From Planctomycetota bacterium (lineage in GTDB: Bacteria; Planctomycetota; MHYJ01; WSZJ01; JACPWG01): a stretch of DNA of 64,000 bases. The first letter of the stretch is position 1. Every line of letters begins with the position of its first letter. Positions 1 through 8,276 of the stretch are shown piece after piece. Location of the stretch: NCBI GenBank assembly GCA_016197205.1, contig JACPWG010000193.1, positions 1 to 64,000 of the forward strand, in the 5' to 3' direction. Both the position numbers and the translations under genes were made by a program. A model generated the notes under the pieces. The model did not search any database. It had not been told where the DNA came from and worked only from the letters and a program-made list of their open reading frames with translations.

Positions 1-1
1 G

Positions 2-169
2 GGCCGGTTCGCGAAACACTTCGACAAGGACGGTCGCCCGTCCGCGACGCTTTTCGCGGCGCGCGAAGACCGGCTGCGGAACTGGCACGTACTGCAGGAG
101 CTGGCGGGGCTCGCGCGGAAGGAGGGGGTTGGGGCGGCGAGTGCCGGGGCGGGCCTGAAGCCCTCTTGA
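2..169 (+). CDS. C-terminal fragment of an unidentified protein (runs off left edge)
   Basis: The first 55 codons of an open frame enter from outside the window and end at a TGA. The tail is rich in charged residues and looks like normal coding sequence (it includes the stretch LFAAREDRLRNWHVLQELAG), ending in a low-complexity Gly/Ala/Lys tail. I do not recognise the family and cannot assign a function from so short a piece. It is followed by non-coding repeat-rich DNA, so it is the last gene of whatever transcription unit lies to the left. Confidence 0.5.
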   Translation, partial: GRFAKHFDKDGRPSATLFAAREDRLRNWHVLQELAGLARKEGVGAASAGAGLKPS

Positions 170-644
170 CGGGAAGGGGATGGGAGGGAGGCGGGAGGCG
201 GCGGATGCGGTGCGCCCGCTGTCGCGGGCGTGTCGCTGGCCTTGTGAAGCCGGTCTTCCGGCCGGCCCTTTCGGGGCGGGTGAACGAGTCGACGGTTGCG
301 GCACCGAGGCTCTGGGTCCGAACGCGGGAAGGGGCAAGCTCCACACTGCTCGTCTCCGCCGTCCCCGAGCCCTTGTGGTGCAGGGCTTCAGCCCTGCACC
401 GACGGGACGGCTCGGGTGGAAAGCTCTCAGCCGGCAGGGTGCGGAGAGGGGAGCTGCGAGAGAGGCCCTGTGCCGGCCGGCCGGAAATGCAAGCTGCCCG
501 GGGCTCTTGGGGGACACCGGGCGGCCGCGTGATTTTCGCCCGGTTGGCGTTCAGACGGAGGTACCCGGTCCCGGTCCCCCTCGCCCGGACGCCCCTGACC
601 GGTGGAGAAGGCCGGAAACACTTCGGCGCCAGCCGGTGCGCGGC
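170..644. other. Non-coding, repeat-containing stretch
   Basis: No credible gene is visible; the overlapping open frames here are Arg/Pro/Gly-rich and typical of non-coding G+C-rich DNA. The stretch carries one copy of the GTGCAGGGC...GCCCTGCAC hairpin and flanking sequence that is repeated inside the small element at 835-1179. It therefore looks like an older, decayed copy of the same kind of repeat. Confidence 0.5.
377..400. repeat. Dispersed palindrome, 11-bp stem
   Basis: GGTGCAGGGCT and AGCCCTGCACC form a perfect 11-bp inverted repeat separated by TC. Related copies lie at 920-943 and 1040-1063 (inside a mobile element, in opposite orientations) and at 47478-47501 (one mismatch). The short flank CCTTGTGG is shared on one side of the first three copies. 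The spacing is irregular and no CRISPR-like array is present. Confidence 0.75.
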
Positions 645-1351
645 TCACTCACGTCGGAGCCGCTCCAGGATCGCCTTCGCCTCCGCGGCGATCGCGGCGT
701 CCTCGCCTGAGGCCGCGGCCTCGAGCGCGGGGACGACCTCCTTGCCGAGATGAAAGAGGGCCGAGGCCGCCGCGTCGCGCGTGAAGTGGTTTCCGCCGCC
801 GTGGGCGTGGAGGAGCGCCGCGTGCGCCTCGGGGCCAGCCCTTTCAAGGTGGCGGCTCCGCCCGGCTGCCAGTCGCAAGCAGCCTGTTCACTTGACGATG
901 CGACTCGAGTCCGCTTTGTGGTGCAGGGCTTCCGCCCTGCACCCGCACTCGCCCGGAACCTCCGAAGCACTTCCCCGCTTCCCGTTGAGCCAGCCCCGCA
1001 CGCAACGGGCTGCGCAATTTCCACCCGGGTTGCCCCGTCGGTGCAGGGCGGAAGCCCTGCACCACAAGGGCTCGTGGCCATCCGAAGAGAGGAGCGGGAA
1101 GCTCGCCCCTTCCCTCACCCGGCATCTGCCGCTCCGTCTCACCGGAGCCGATCCGTTCTCTGCACCTTGAAAGGGCTGGCCTCGGGGCCCAGGCGCGCGA
1201 GGGCGTCGGCGAACGTGTCCGAGAGGAAGCTGCCGCCCCCTTCCTCCTGCAATCGAGAGAGCGGCTCGATCGCCTCCCTCGCCGAGGCACCGAGGCCGGC
1301 GAGCGCGTTCGCCGCGTAGACGCGCACGAGGGCCCTGTAAACCGGGGACAC
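645..1351 (-). pseudogene. HEAT-repeat protein gene, interrupted by an inserted element
   Basis: Two minus-strand frames (1351-1188 and 834-645) each encode HEAT-like helical repeats: the first reads ...VYAANALAGLGASAREAI... and the second ...TRDAAASALFHLGKEVVPAL... ending in LERLRRE. Removing the element at 835-1179 plus one 8-bp target duplication (353 bp) brings the frames into register and restores ...ARLGPEAHAALLHAHGGG..., so they were one gene. As it stands the reading frame runs into the element and stops. The 5' end is also missing: a TAG lies immediately before the first GTG, at the edge of a second small repeat element (1342-1507). HEAT proteins are scaffolds; no specific role can be given. 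Confidence 0.7.
835..1179. mobile_element. 345-bp MITE-like element with 17-bp terminal inverted repeats
   Basis: The ends are perfect inverted repeats, CCAGCCCTTTCAAGGTG at 835-851 and its complement at 1163-1179. They are flanked by an 8-bp direct repeat, CCTCGGGG (827-834 and 1180-1187), which is a target-site duplication. The interior encodes no transposase. It holds two GTGCAGGGC hairpins (920-943 and 1040-1063) in opposite orientation. The insertion splits a HEAT-repeat gene, and precise excision would restore the frame. This is a non-autonomous transposable element; the transposase family that moves it cannot be named from the ends alone. Confidence 0.75.
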
Positions 1352-1507
1352 CTACCCGATTTCCTACGCAGGGACCCTGCGGAGGCCGAGTTTGAGGCCC
1401 ACCGCCGCCACGGCCGCACCGGCCGCCTGCCCAAGCGCTCTTCCGCCTCGGCGCGGACGCCACGACTGCCGCCAGCCGGGTCGAACTGGAAATCAGTACG
1501 TGTCCCC
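1342..1507. mobile_element. About 166-bp element with GGGGACAC-type inverted ends
   Basis: The segment begins GGGGACACCTACCCGATTTCC-like at 1342-1362 and ends with an inverted, slightly diverged copy at 1488-1507, matching at about 17 of 20 positions. It encodes nothing. GGGGACA-rich inverted repeats of this kind are common at short elements mobilised by REP-associated (Y1/RAYT) transposases, which is an inference here. It sits at the 5' boundary of the broken HEAT gene and probably removed that gene's start. Confidence 0.45.
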
Positions 1508-1544
1508 TGTCCCCTGACTTCCCCCTGAATTCGCACCGCACGTC

Positions 1545-2195
1545 TCACCGCGTGCGAGCGCCGGTCGTCTGTGATTGGTAGCGGGCGGCAGCCTCAGTCC
1601 CCGGCTGGATATGCTCGTGGTGGCCGTCGAAGGAGAGGCATGACCATCTCTTACCACCATTCGCGGGAGGCGTCGCCCAGTGATGAGTCGGGAGGGAGGC
1701 GGGACCGTCGGCGACATCCCCCCCGATGCAGGCGTCGCCTCGCGTGGCGTCGCTCAGCCGGCCCCCCGGGAAGACTGGTGCTCCGGATGACCAGGTTGCG
1801 GCGAACTGCGGCGCCGAGTAGGCCAGGCCGGTGCGCGTCGGCATCTCCATGCAGACATAGAGTCCATCGTCCCCCGGCCGCTGGGACACCGCGTTAGTCT
1901 GATTCGGTACGCGATAGAGGTGTGCCCAGAAGACGCCGTTCGGGCCGGCGGGTACCGGCGCGCCGCTGCCGCCGACGAATGCGGTTCCCGGATAGTCGTG
2001 ATCGCTGCCGTAGCGGGAGACGTACAGCGTCAAATAGTTGCCCAGGTTCATGAGGTTGCTGCAGCAGTGGAGCGAGCTGGCTCTGGGCCGGAGAGCGGCA
2101 AGGACGTGGATGCCGATGCAAACGCACAGGCTGAGGACCAGAACCACCGCGAGCAATTGGCGTAGCGTGAACGTAGAACGGCGAATGACCGCCAT
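1545..2195 (-). CDS. Pilin-like secreted protein (planctomycete prepilin/DUF1559-like)
   Basis: 216 residues. The start at 2195 is an ATG preceded by GGAGGG at good spacing. The short basic N-terminus and FTLRQLLAVVLVLSLCVCIG hydrophobic segment (residues 7-30) resemble the prepilin N-methylation/transmembrane helix. It is followed by a Cys-containing helix (HCCSNLMNLGNYLTLY) and a soluble domain. Near the C-terminus HHWAT...SFDGHHEH recalls the H-X-DG signature seen in DUF1559-type pseudopilins, which planctomycetes carry in large paralogous sets. Such proteins are probably exported and assembled or anchored at the cell surface. The canonical G-F-T-L-I/V-E cleavage motif is imperfect (STFTLRQ), so processing by a prepilin peptidase is uncertain. 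It is encoded alone, away from any secretion cluster. Confidence 0.6.
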   Translation of the reverse strand: MAVIRRSTFTLRQLLAVVLVLSLCVCIGIHVLAALRPRASSLHCCSNLMNLGNYLTLYVSRYGSDHDYPGTAFVGGSGAPVPAGPNGVFWAHLYRVPNQTNAVSQRPGDDGLYVCMEMPTRTGLAYSAPQFAATWSSGAPVFPGGRLSDATRGDACIGGDVADGPASLPTHHWATPPANGGKRWSCLSFDGHHEHIQPGTEAAARYQSQTTGARTR

Positions 2196-2369
2196 GGCGC
2201 CCTCCGGTGAACGATCGGACGCCGCGCTCCGAGGTCGGCCAACGCCAAGGACTTCTGCCGACGCTGCCGGTGCGCAAGCGGCAGCGGGGCAACCCATTTG
2301 GGCGCGGCTGAAACCGCACACCACGAACGGGTACGCGATCACCAGCAACTTCGTCGATTTCGCTGCACG

Positions 2370-2490
2370 AGAGCACGGTTGACGAAGTCCAGACGGCCTC
2401 CCTGGGAGCGTGGGCTTCCGGCCCGCACGCGCGGCCACACGGCTTTCGACTCGCCGTGACTCGACCGACGACTGTGTCCAAGGCTCATCG
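2370..2490 (+). repeat. Dispersed intergenic repeat, copy 1
   Basis: The segment contains ...ACGAAGTCCAGAC... followed by a G/C palindrome and a tail with CGACGACTGTGTC. Similar order and sequence recur at 8140-8250, 13790-13910 (both in reverse orientation) and 60070-60190. This copy is more diverged in the palindrome than the copy at 60070. All copies lie between genes. Confidence 0.5.
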
Positions 2491-2571
2491 ACGGGCGGCT
2501 ACTTGCCTCCACCTGGCCCCCCGCTCCCGCCGCACTGGCCGCCGCGGCCGCCGGGCAAGGAACGGGACCGG

Positions 2572-4599
2572 TCACTTCGTCGCCATGTGCTGCACGCCGT
2601 CCCAGCCATCCCCAGGCGGATGGGCTCGGTACTCCTCACAGCGTTGGCGCATCAAACGTGCCGGCACATCGGCGGGTTGCAGCCGCAACACCGCATCGAA
2701 CCCGGCGATGGCCTCGTCCCACCGCTGTGCGCGATAGCGCGTGAGCGCGTCGCCGTGCCGCGCACTGAGTTCGAGGACGGCGGGGTCGACCTCGCCAGAC
2801 AAACCAAGAAGCTCGTAGATCGCGACCGGCTGCGCACGCCCCTTCACGGAGACCCAGTCGATCGGGCGCAGGACGAGCGCCTCGGCCGCCTCCGCACGTG
2901 TTTCCTCCCCAAGGAGGATCTTCGTGCCGTAGTACTTGTTCAGCGCCTCGAGTCGGCTCGCGAGGTTCACCGCGTCGCCAATGACGGTGTAGTTCATGCG
3001 CGTGTCGCTGCCCACATTGCCGACCACGACTTCGCCCGTGTTGACTCCCATCCGCGTGTGCATCTCCGGCTTGCCCGCGGATGCCCAATTGGCGTTCAGG
3101 CGCACCAGCTCTCGCTGGCAGGTGAGCGCCGCGCGACACGCCTCAAGGGCATGGCGGGGGTTCACTGCCGGCGCGCCCCAAAACGCCATGATGGAATCGC
3201 CGATGAACTTGTCTACCGTTCCCTTGCCGGCGAGGATCGCGCCGTTGAGTGCGCCGAGATACTCGCGCAAGTGCTCGACGACCGCCTCCGGCGCCATGCG
3301 TTCGGAGATCCCCGTGAAGCCGACGATGTCCGAGAAGAAGGTCGTCACGCGCCGCCGCTCGCCGCCGAGCGCGGCCTCTCGATGGGACGCCATGAGCAAG
3401 CGTACGAGGTCCTGGGGAACGTACTTCTGAAAGGAGCGCAGGCCGGTTTTCATTTCTTCGCTCGCCACTGCCACGCGATCGACCTCGAGCACGAAGGAGT
3501 GCGCTATCGGTCGGGGTTCGAGGCGCAGTTCGGAGATCGCGCCCATCTCCTTCGAGAGCGACTCCAGAGGCCGCGCCACCTGCCGGGCGACCCGTGCGCC
3601 CAGGAACATCGCGAGGGCGAAACTGGCGATCGTGATGAGGAGGCTCATGTGATTCGAACGATCGACACGCCCCAGTACATCTTCCTCGGGGATGATCATG
3701 CCGATCGACCATGGGGGCGGATGGTCGCCGCTGAGTGGGCGGAAGGCCCCGATCCACCGCTTCCCCTCGACTTCGAAGGTGTCGCCGTGGGCGCTCATCA
3801 GCGCCACCGCCCGCGCATCGGAGCCCTCGCTCGTGGGGTGCGCGATGATGCGATCCGTCCCGTCCTTTCGGCGCTCGACGACAAACGCATACCCGCTGTT
3901 TCCGAGGCGCAGCGTGCGGAGAAACGCGGTGATGCTCTTGAGGTCGAAGTCCGCGATGAGGACGCCGAGAAGGGTGTCCCCCTCGTAGATCTGGGTCGCA
4001 TAGGTCACGCCTTGGGTCGGCGTCGCGCCGGCCACGCCGAGAAACGGATAGGTCTCCGTCCAGACGGGCCGACGGGTTTCGCGTGCCGCCCTGTACCACG
4101 GACGGCTGCGGGTGTCGGGCGTCGGCTTGTCCGGATCGTACGCGTAGGGCTTCGTCGGGTAGTCCTCAGGCCAGAAGTCGCGCTGCTGGTAGAGCCCGGT
4201 CCTCGGGTCCCGCGCGGACTGCCAGATGGACAGTTTGCCCTGCAAGCGCGAGACCCCGGTCGACTCGCCGGTGGCCTCGATGCCGATGAACAGCGAGGTG
4301 AGTCCGGGATTGATGCGCAGCTCCTCGAGCCAGAATGCGATCAAGCCCGGAAAGTCGGTAGGGCGCAAGCGGCCGGCTGCGAGCAAGCGCCGCGTGAGCG
4401 TGCCTTGGTCCACCGCCTGCGCCACCAGCCGCTGCACCTGGCCATCGACGCGCGCAGAGGTCTGCTCGAGAAGCTGTCGCGACAGATCGTCGGCGGTGAA
4501 GCGGGCGTTGAAATACGAGACGATCGCGACGAGGCCGACGGAGGCCGCGATGAACGTGAGCAGGATACCGAGAAACGTCGACCGAAACTTGATTCTCAT
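2572..4599 (-). CDS. Membrane adenylate cyclase, class III (Cache-HAMP-CYC)
   Basis: 675 residues. An N-terminal membrane helix (residues 8-30) is followed by a periplasmic Cache-like sensor domain (about 40-300, containing RPWYRAA and FLGVAG), a second membrane helix with HAMP-like linker (about 315-385) and a class III cyclase domain (about 410-590). The two metal-binding aspartates are in FFSDIVGFT and GDSIMAFWG. VDKFIGD carries the lysine, and NYTVIGDAVN the Thr/Asp-type position, that favour ATP over GTP, so cAMP is the expected product. A short TPR-like tail (RWDEAIAGFDAVLRLQPAD) closes the protein. The domain order is that of a ligand-sensing transmembrane cyclase; the ligand is unknown. 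A good promoter lies upstream at 4782-4810. Confidence 0.9.
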   Translation of the reverse strand: MRIKFRSTFLGILLTFIAASVGLVAIVSYFNARFTADDLSRQLLEQTSARVDGQVQRLVAQAVDQGTLTRRLLAAGRLRPTDFPGLIAFWLEELRINPGLTSLFIGIEATGESTGVSRLQGKLSIWQSARDPRTGLYQQRDFWPEDYPTKPYAYDPDKPTPDTRSRPWYRAARETRRPVWTETYPFLGVAGATPTQGVTYATQIYEGDTLLGVLIADFDLKSITAFLRTLRLGNSGYAFVVERRKDGTDRIIAHPTSEGSDARAVALMSAHGDTFEVEGKRWIGAFRPLSGDHPPPWSIGMIIPEEDVLGRVDRSNHMSLLITIASFALAMFLGARVARQVARPLESLSKEMGAISELRLEPRPIAHSFVLEVDRVAVASEEMKTGLRSFQKYVPQDLVRLLMASHREAALGGERRRVTTFFSDIVGFTGISERMAPEAVVEHLREYLGALNGAILAGKGTVDKFIGDSIMAFWGAPAVNPRHALEACRAALTCQRELVRLNANWASAGKPEMHTRMGVNTGEVVVGNVGSDTRMNYTVIGDAVNLASRLEALNKYYGTKILLGEETRAEAAEALVLRPIDWVSVKGRAQPVAIYELLGLSGEVDPAVLELSARHGDALTRYRAQRWDEAIAGFDAVLRLQPADVPARLMRQRCEEYRAHPPGDGWDGVQHMATK

Positions 4600-4781
4600 C
4601 GGGCACTACGCATCCCTTTGCATGGAGGTGTAGCGAGACGCAAGCGCAGCCATAGGACCGGGCTAAACCCTGTACCCGCAGACAGGGCTCGGCGGGGGGG
4701 GGGAGCGGCATGACGTCGCCTCTACCCGGTGCCTGCCCCGAATAGGGGCGACGAGACCTCGCTGTGCCGTGCACATGCACG

Positions 4782-4810
4782 ATTCTACCCATCCGAGCGG
4801 GTTCGCGCAA
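4782..4810 (-). promoter_or_regulatory. Vegetative promoter for the adenylate cyclase
   Basis: Read on the minus strand, TTGCGC (4810-4805), a 17-bp spacer and TAGAAT (4787-4782) match a sigma-70-type promoter, leaving a leader of about 175 nt before the cyclase start. The rest of 4600-5074 contains no gene. Confidence 0.55.
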
Positions 4811-4861
4811 CCACGAGCTCTTGTGCGAACTCCGACGACGGCGGGACCGACGGTGACGCCC

Positions 4862-4890
4862 TTCCATTGGGTGCGACCGCGAAGTAGAAT
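4862..4890 (+). promoter_or_regulatory. Possible promoter for the HDAC-fold gene
   Basis: TTCCAT, a 17-bp spacer and TAGAAT are found on the plus strand. The -10 is good and the -35 weak. It is divergent from the cyclase promoter and about 180 nt upstream of the ATG at 5075. Confidence 0.35.
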
Positions 4891-5074
4891 AGAAACCGGG
4901 TATCGAGACGTGCGGACGATCCAGGCGCGCGCTCCGGCCCTCCACGTCCGATGGAAGCAAAACACGACGACCTGAAGCCCAAGCTTCGCTGACCTTGCAA
5001 AGTGGATGCGTGAAGTGCGCGGGTTGGGCACAGTGGGGCGGAGACGGAAGCTGGACGCTTCGCGGAGAACTGCC

Positions 5075-6868
5075 ATGCTCGTGTCGCGGTGGGCGCGCCA
5101 GGCAGCGCGATGGTTCGGACGGGGAGGCGTGCCGATCTGGTACGACCCGGCCTATCGCCTTCCGATCACCGCGCTCGGCGGGCAGGGGGACCTGGAGCCG
5201 CGCCGGGCGGATTACGCCGCGTGGTACTTGCGCGAGGCGGGCGCAGCGCGCGGCGCGGACTTCCGGGCGCCGCGCCGCATCCCGTACGCCGACCTCGCGC
5301 GGGTCCACACCGAGGAACTCCTGGACTCGCTCACGCACGCCGAGACGCTCGCGCGGATTTTCGCGACCGACCCCTCGGACGTCCCCGTCGACGAGGTGCT
5401 CCACACCGTGCGGCTCGCGTGCGGCGGCACGCTGGCGGCCGCGCGCGAGGCCCTGCGGCGGCGCGGCCCAACGCTCAATCTGCTCGGCGGCTTTCACCAC
5501 GCGTATCCGGGACGGGCCGGCGGCCTCTGCCCGGTGAACGACGTCGCGGTCGCCGTCGCCGCGCTGCGGCGGGAGGGCTTTGCCGGGCGGGTCGTCGTCC
5601 TCGACTTCGACGCGCACCCGCCGGACGGGACGGCGGCCTGCCTGCGAAGCGATCCCGCGGCCTGGGTGGGCTCGCTCTCCGGCTGCGACTGGGGGCCCCT
5701 CGAGGGAGCGGACGCGCGCACGGTCGATGAGTCGGTGCTCCCTGAAGGCGCCGGCGACGAGGCCTACCTCGCCGCGCTCGCGGCGCTGCTCGGGCGCATG
5801 CCGCGACCGACGCTCGCCTTCGTCATCGCAGGCGGCGACGTCCTCGCCGGCGATCATCTGGGAAAGCTCGGCTTGACGCTCGACGGGGCGCGGCGACGCG
5901 ACCTTCGGGTGCTCGAGACCCTGCGCGGCGGCGCGAGCGTCTGGCTGCCGGGGGGAGGACGCCACCGGGACGCGTGGAAGGTCCTGGCGGGGACCGGTCT
6001 CGCGCTCGCCGAAGGCTCACTCCAGCCGATCCCGGAACGGTACGACCCGATGCAGACGCGCTTCGCCTGGGTCTCCGCTCATCTGCAGAGGCGCGCTCTC
6101 TCGGGGATCGAGCACGACCGTGACCGCGAAGATTTTCTGACGACTGACGACCTCGAAGAGGCGCTCGGGCTCGGCTCGGCCGGCCGCGACCGCCGCTTCC
6201 TGGGCTTCTACACGGCCGAAGGCATCGAGTACGGCCTCTTCCGACTCGGGATCCTGGAGCTGATCGAAAGGCTCGGGTACACCCACCCGCACGTCGCGAC
6301 CGACCGGGTCCCCGAGGGGCACCGCTTGCGACTCTTCGGCTCCGCCGAGGGGAAGCAGCATCTGCTCGTGGAGCAGGTCCTCGCGCGCGAGCGGATCGCG
6401 GGCGGGGAGCTGCTCTTCGTCCACTGGCTCACGCTCCGCAACCCCCGGGCACATTTCAGTTCGAGCCTGCCGCAGCTCCCCGGCCAGGACGTGCCGGGCC
6501 TCGGGCTGTCGCGGGAGTTCGGCGAACTGCTCCCCCTGGTCGCGCGCCGGCTCGGCCTGGACGGCGTGGCCTTTCGACCCGCGTGGTACCACATCGCCTA
6601 CGCCGCGCGCCACCACTTCCGCTTCCTCGAGCCTGGCCGCCAGGGCCGCTTCGAGGCCCTCGTCCGCGACCTCGCGGGCACGCCGCTCCTCACGGCCACG
6701 CTCGACGTCGCAGCCGGCCGCGCGCGACTCGACGGCCGGCCGTACGCGTGGGAGGCGGAGACGATGGTCGCCTGGCTCACCCCGCGGCCGGCCGACCTCG
6801 CCACAGCCGCCGCGGAGCGCGAGCGCGTCCGATTCACGATCGAGCGCGTAGAACGGCCGCTCAGGTGA
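5075..6868 (+). CDS. Histone-deacetylase-fold protein with a C-terminal extension and altered active site
   Basis: 597 residues from the ATG at 5075 (GGAG upstream); an in-frame extension to 5006 is possible. Residues about 20-320 follow the arginase/deacetylase fold of the acetoin utilization/HDAC family: LGGFHHAYPGRAGGLCPVND corresponds to the GGGHHA...GFCxxND block, VLDFDAHPPDGT to the zinc-binding DxDxH block, and AGGDVLAGD to the second metal aspartate. Where active family members have a GGY/GGGY tyrosine, this protein has LPGGGRHRDAW, so the transition-state tyrosine is absent. The DxDxHxGDGT loop is also altered (HPPDGT). The remaining roughly 280 residues (RRFLGFYTAEGIEYGLFRLG... onward) match nothing I recognise. 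It could be a deacylase of changed specificity or a non-catalytic sensor. It is single and not in an obvious operon. Confidence 0.75.
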   Translation: MLVSRWARQAARWFGRGGVPIWYDPAYRLPITALGGQGDLEPRRADYAAWYLREAGAARGADFRAPRRIPYADLARVHTEELLDSLTHAETLARIFATDPSDVPVDEVLHTVRLACGGTLAAAREALRRRGPTLNLLGGFHHAYPGRAGGLCPVNDVAVAVAALRREGFAGRVVVLDFDAHPPDGTAACLRSDPAAWVGSLSGCDWGPLEGADARTVDESVLPEGAGDEAYLAALAALLGRMPRPTLAFVIAGGDVLAGDHLGKLGLTLDGARRRDLRVLETLRGGASVWLPGGGRHRDAWKVLAGTGLALAEGSLQPIPERYDPMQTRFAWVSAHLQRRALSGIEHDRDREDFLTTDDLEEALGLGSAGRDRRFLGFYTAEGIEYGLFRLGILELIERLGYTHPHVATDRVPEGHRLRLFGSAEGKQHLLVEQVLARERIAGGELLFVHWLTLRNPRAHFSSSLPQLPGQDVPGLGLSREFGELLPLVARRLGLDGVAFRPAWYHIAYAARHHFRFLEPGRQGRFEALVRDLAGTPLLTATLDVAAGRARLDGRPYAWEAETMVAWLTPRPADLATAAAERERVRFTIERVERPLR

Positions 6869-7178
6869 CCGCGGCGCTGCGGCGCTCATTTTTTTTCGGT
6901 GCGGCCTTGTCCTGGTCGCGAGGCAGGCGCCGTGCCGCTGCGGAGGAGTCCCCGCCACGCGCCCGGAGGGGTGGAATCCGCCCCTACGCCCCGCGGGCTG
7001 CGCCGGCCGTCCTGAAGCCCGCCCGGCCGCTCCTCCGGTCCCACCAACGCTTTCGTTCCGTTCCGCGAGGTCTCGCGCAACCCGTTCGGTGGCACGGTTG
7101 CTGCGTGCCCAGGGACGACACGGGACGCTTCGCTCCGAGGCGACGGGCCTCGCAGCGCGGTTCCGAGAGGAGGAAGCC
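6869..7178. other. Intergenic region without a recognisable gene
   Basis: 310 bp between the HDAC-fold gene and the stress-protein gene. It contains a small palindrome-like segment around 6960-6990 (GGAGGGGTGGAATCCGCCCC) of the kind dispersed in planctomycete genomes. I see no convincing promoter or gene. Confidence 0.4.
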
Positions 7179-8066
7179 ATGCTTCGAAAAATCCTCGTGC
7201 CACTTGACGGCTCCGCGCTTGCCGATCGCATCCTGACCCACGTCCGGCGCATCCTCCTGCGGGAGGAGGCCGAGGTGATGCTCCTGCGCGTCATGCCCCC
7301 TCCCACCTCCCAGCGGGACGAACGGGTCCAAAGGGAGGAGCTGGAGCTGGCCTCCGCCCACCTGGAGGAGCGGCTCCGCGCTCTCGCCGCCCTCGGCGCG
7401 CGCGTCCGCTTCGACCTGATGACCGGAGATCCGGCGGAGCAGCTCTTACAGTTCGCGGCCGGCTACGCCCCCTCCCTCATCGCCATGTCCACCCACGGCC
7501 TTACCGCGCAGGATCGCTGGCCCTATGGGAGCGTGACCGCGCGCGTGCTCCGGCGCGCCCGGCACCCGCTTTTCGTCTCCACGCCCCTCGGGTTCGCCGA
7601 TGCGGATGCCGACACGCCGGCGGTGCTGCCGTTCCGCGTGCTCCTCGTCCCGCTCGACGGCTCGGAAACGTCGGCCCGGATCCTCCCGCTCGTGGAACAC
7701 ATGGCGCACCTCTACGAATCCGAAGTGGTCCTCGTCCACGCGAGCGATTTCCCAGCCGAGGAGTCGCCCTCCCCCGGGCTCTTGCGACAGCCCGTCGATG
7801 ACGCGATGCGCGCAGTCGTCCGGCCTTTCCGGGAGCGACTCGAACGCGCCGGCCTGCGGGCGCGCGTGCGCGTCTCGTTCGGGCACGCGGGCCTGGCGAT
7901 CCTCGACGCGGTCGCCGAGGAAAAGGCCGATCTCATCGCGATGACGACGCACGGTCGCTCGGGGATCTCGCGGTGGGTCTTCGGTTCCGTGGCCGAGAAG
8001 GTCCTGAGCCGGTGCCCCTGCCCGGCGCTGTTGCTTCGGACGAGCGGCCACGCGGACGCGCACTGA
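7179..8066 (+). CDS. Tandem universal stress protein (two UspA domains)
   Basis: 295 residues. The start is the ATG at 7179, directly preceded by GAGAGGAGGAAGCC, a strong ribosome-binding site. Two UspA domains are fused: residues 1-145 (LRKILVPLDGSALADRIL ... STHGLTAQDRWPYGSVTARV) and about 155-290 (FRVLLVPLDGSETSARIL ... TTHGRSGISRWVFGSVAEKV). Both keep the D-G-S start and the S/T-H-G plus GS-V motif of the nucleotide-binding subgroup; the second has the fuller G-2x-G-9x-GS signature. Family members are cytoplasmic, often bind ATP, and help survival under stress or growth arrest. There is no linked partner gene. Confidence 0.92.
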   Translation: MLRKILVPLDGSALADRILTHVRRILLREEAEVMLLRVMPPPTSQRDERVQREELELASAHLEERLRALAALGARVRFDLMTGDPAEQLLQFAAGYAPSLIAMSTHGLTAQDRWPYGSVTARVLRRARHPLFVSTPLGFADADADTPAVLPFRVLLVPLDGSETSARILPLVEHMAHLYESEVVLVHASDFPAEESPSPGLLRQPVDDAMRAVVRPFRERLERAGLRARVRVSFGHAGLAILDAVAEEKADLIAMTTHGRSGISRWVFGSVAEKVLSRCPCPALLLRTSGHADAH

Positions 8067-8139
8067 GAGGCCGCGGGAGCATTCCCTGCGCAGCCACCGA
8101 CCTCGCGGTCCCAGGGGATGCGCCCCTCGCTGCTTCGCT

Positions 8140-8250
8140 CGCTCGCCGTGAGCTACGACGCGCACGCAGGGTAGCGCAGCGCGGGCCGGAGGCCCGCGCC
8201 CCCAGGAGGTGGTTGGCCTACCAACGTGTGGAGTCAAACTTGCGGGGGTC
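8140..8250 (-). repeat. Dispersed intergenic repeat, copy 2
   Basis: The core is a perfect palindrome, GCGCGGGCC-GGA-GGCCCGCGC, at 8179-8199, next to CCCCCAGGAGG and a GTGAGCTACGACGCGC flank. The same arrangement is seen around 60107-60127 and, more diverged, at 13790-13910 and 2370-2490. It lies between convergent genes and may also form a transcription-ending hairpin. Confidence 0.6.
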
Positions 8251-8276
8251 CTCAGCGCCGCACGTGCGACTGAGCG

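Noticed and set aside
377-1063. The GTGCAGGGC hairpins as a CRISPR array
   Set aside because: There are only three copies, spacing is irregular, orientations are opposite, and no cas genes are present.
2410-4713. Long plus-strand open frame of 767 codons opposite the adenylate cyclase
   Set aside because: It is antisense to a clearly recognised cyclase. Its translation is Arg/Ala/Pro/Gly-rich without family motifs, as expected from high G+C.
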